From Microbispora corallina (GTDB lineage Bacteria; Actinomycetota; Actinomycetes; Streptosporangiales; Streptosporangiaceae), in contig NZ_BOOC01000003.1 of NCBI RefSeq assembly GCF_016863035.1, forward strand, positions 372,001 to 436,000: a stretch of 64,000 bases of DNA, written 5' to 3'. The notes under the pieces were generated by a model. It worked only from the letters and a program-made list of their open reading frames with translations, made no database searches and was not told the DNA's origin. Below are positions 61,756-64,000 of this stretch, in pieces. The position numbers and the translations under genes were made by a program. The stretch's first letter is position 1. Each line of letters opens with the position of its first letter.

Positions 61756-62508
61756 TTGACTTCAGACGCGGATCGATCGAACGACGAGGTGGCCGACCTG
61801 GTCGGCAAGCTCGTGGCCCCTGGGGAGACGGACGGGGCCGAGCGGCGTCGGCTGCTCGGCCGCCTCAGCGGAGCGCTCGCGGAATCGGCGAGGAAGGCGC
61901 GCGCGTCGGGGGCGGGACGGGGACGATGGCTCGCCGACGTGTTCATGAACATCGCCCCGCGGTTACCGGTCAGAGACTACGCCACCCTGCAGGAGCACCA
62001 CTACGGGCTGACCGGCGAGCAACTCGCCGACGACCTCGTCCGCACCGCCGGCAAGGCGACCATGGCGGTCGGCGCGGTCGGCGGAGCGCTCGCCGCTGCC
62101 GAGTTCGCGGCGCCGCCGCTCCTGCTGTCGGCCCCCGCCCAGATCGTCGCCGAGACCCTCGTCGTCGCCGCGATCGAGGTCAAGCTCCTCGCGGAGCTCC
62201 ACGAGGTGTACGGCGTGAAGGTCCCCGGGAACGGCTCCCAGAGGGCGACCGCCTTCGCCCTCGCCTGGTCCAAGCAACGCGGCGTGACCCCCCTCGCGCC
62301 AGGCTCGGCCACCCTCGCCCTCGGCACCGCCGCCAAGACCGCCCTGCGCAACCGCCTGATGCGCACCCTCGGCCGCCACCTCACCACCCTCGGACCCTTC
62401 CTCACCGGCGCCGTCGCCGGAGGCGCCCTCAACCGGGCCGCCACCCGCAAGCTCGCCGAGGCCGTACGGGCCGACCTTCGCCACCAGCGCGCCCTGCCCC
62501 CCGCCTGA
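61756..62508 (+). CDS. Conserved hypothetical membrane-associated protein, 250 aa
   Basis: TTG 61756 with AGGAGG six bases upstream, a clear start. Segments VGAVGGALAAAEFAAPPLLLSAPAQIVAETLVVAAIEVKLLAEL (about 92-140) are long hydrophobic helices, and GPFLTGAVAGGALNRAATRKLAEAVRADLR closes the protein. It resembles EcsC-like helical membrane proteins but I am not certain. Co-transcribed with DUF4193. Confidence 0.72.
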   Translation: MTSDADRSNDEVADLVGKLVAPGETDGAERRRLLGRLSGALAESARKARASGAGRGRWLADVFMNIAPRLPVRDYATLQEHHYGLTGEQLADDLVRTAGKATMAVGAVGGALAAAEFAAPPLLLSAPAQIVAETLVVAAIEVKLLAELHEVYGVKVPGNGSQRATAFALAWSKQRGVTPLAPGSATLALGTAAKTALRNRLMRTLGRHLTTLGPFLTGAVAGGALNRAATRKLAEAVRADLRHQRALPPA

Positions 62509-62520
62509 ACCCTTCGCTCT

Positions 62521-62702
62521 GTTTGCCTGCCTCGCCTCCGGCGAGGCGGGCTCGGGGCGCGCTTCAGGCCGCGGGTCGTGCCGGAGGCGCGCCATGAGCA
62601 CTTCCTTCGTCGCGCTCTGGTCGCTGCGCTCCCGCGCGCTCCTCAGTCCAGACACGGCCGCGCCCCTCGCTGTTTGCCTGCCTCGCCTCCGGCGAGGGGG
62701 CT
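62521..62702. repeat. Two REP-like copies
   Basis: GTTTGCCTGCCTCGCCTCCG begins at 62521 and again at 62671. About 32 bp of near identity, 150 bp apart. Each folds as CCTCGCC-TCC-GGCGAGG. Possibly a genome-wide intergenic repeat. Confidence 0.7.
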
Positions 62703-62765
62703 CGTCGTGATCTCGCCGGGCCGAATCGGGGCCTCCGGGCCGACCCCATCGGGGGGTAGGGAACT

Positions 62766-62803
62766 GTCACCCGCAGGTCCGACGCTTGGAGACCTCGGGT
62801 GAC
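62766..62803. terminator. Long hairpin with one bulge upstream of otsA
   Basis: GTCACCCG-C-AGGTC pairs with GACCT-CGGGTGAC: 13 bp, one bulged C, 11-nt loop. May terminate the DUF4193 operon (250 bp after its last stop) or be a regulatory structure, since it is just upstream of the otsA promoter. Confidence 0.5.
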
Positions 62804-62833
62804 GCCGATGAGATCATCCTCACACGTCAGAGC

Positions 62834-62858
62834 GTGAATTGTGCACGTCCTTACGGGT
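62834..62858 (+). promoter_or_regulatory. Sigma-B-like promoter match for otsA
   Basis: GAAT (62834-62837), 15-bp spacer, GGGTAT (62853-62858) fits the Streptomyces sigma-B pattern GNNT-N14-16-GGGTAC/T as I recall it. It lies 56 bp before the ATG. The -35 part carries little information. Confidence 0.35.
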
Positions 62859-62913
62859 ATGGGTGGCCTTGGTGGCTTTCCGTTTGGTGGTCACAGGCGA
62901 CCCTGGAGGGTTA

Positions 62914-64000
<1,087 letters not shown>

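Larger units (their letters stand above)
62509..62913. other. 405-bp intergenic region before otsA
   Basis: No credible protein gene. It contains two REP-like copies (62521, 62671), a 13-bp-stem hairpin at 62766-62803 and the otsA promoter region. Confidence 0.6.

Overview
The window is chromosomal DNA from a very GC-rich actinomycete. Streptosporangiaceae or close relatives (Streptosporangiales) fit best, but that placement is inference. The case rests on GTG/TTG starts, 4-bp stop/start overlaps, a SepH septation protein, a DUF4193 protein, a CutRS-like two-component pair, an RNase H/phosphatase fusion, an Fe-S-type actinobacterial ferrochelatase and a class A RNase P RNA. No IS element, integrase, CRISPR array or intact tRNA was seen. 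Both ends cut genes: an SDR dehydrogenase at the left and trehalose-phosphate synthase OtsA at the right.

Left part (1-19 kb). An AurF-like diiron oxygenase is coupled to an SDR and diverges from a DAO-family flavoenzyme. Next is a tight five-gene minus-strand operon (8615 to 3033): a membrane protein with a degenerate PLD-like domain, then four proteins matching the poorly understood actinobacterial families named after S. coelicolor SCO2524, SCO2523 (a MinD-like ATPase with an altered P-loop), SCO2522 and SCO2521. It is the best candidate here for an undescribed system. It is followed by a D-2-hydroxyacid dehydrogenase, a TPP enzyme, an orphan histidine kinase, an acyl-CoA synthetase with a 15-bp palindrome in its promoter, and a dipeptidase/M20 peptidase/GNAT operon.

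Middle (17.6-38 kb). A housekeeping operon (Nif3-like, CdsZ-like zinc ribbon, RNase H/phosphatase) leads to rnpB. After rnpB lies a lower-GC accessory patch (PH-domain protein, secreted DNRLRE protein, NmrA-like reductase). Several small regulator modules follow, each with an inverted-repeat operator in its promoter: a winged-helix repressor, TetR, MarR and TetR. An isolated ATP synthase subunit a gene, a membrane-anchored MazF-like protein, a SulP/carbonic anhydrase fusion and a repeat-rich membrane protein complete this part.

Right part (38-64 kb). A large AfsR/SARP regulator converges on a DrrAB-type ABC exporter whose promoter carries two pairs of heptamers repeated every 11 bp, the geometry of SARP sites. 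Then come a PH-domain (YdbS/YdbT-like) pair, sepH with an expanded charged-helix repeat and a CRP-type site upstream, a sugar-lactone oxidase, an MFS transporter, a lytic transglycosylase, ferrochelatase, an S9 peptidase, a lipoprotein, an inositol-phosphatase family enzyme, cutRS-like genes, a DUF4193 gene, and otsA behind a strong hairpin and a sigma-B-like promoter match.
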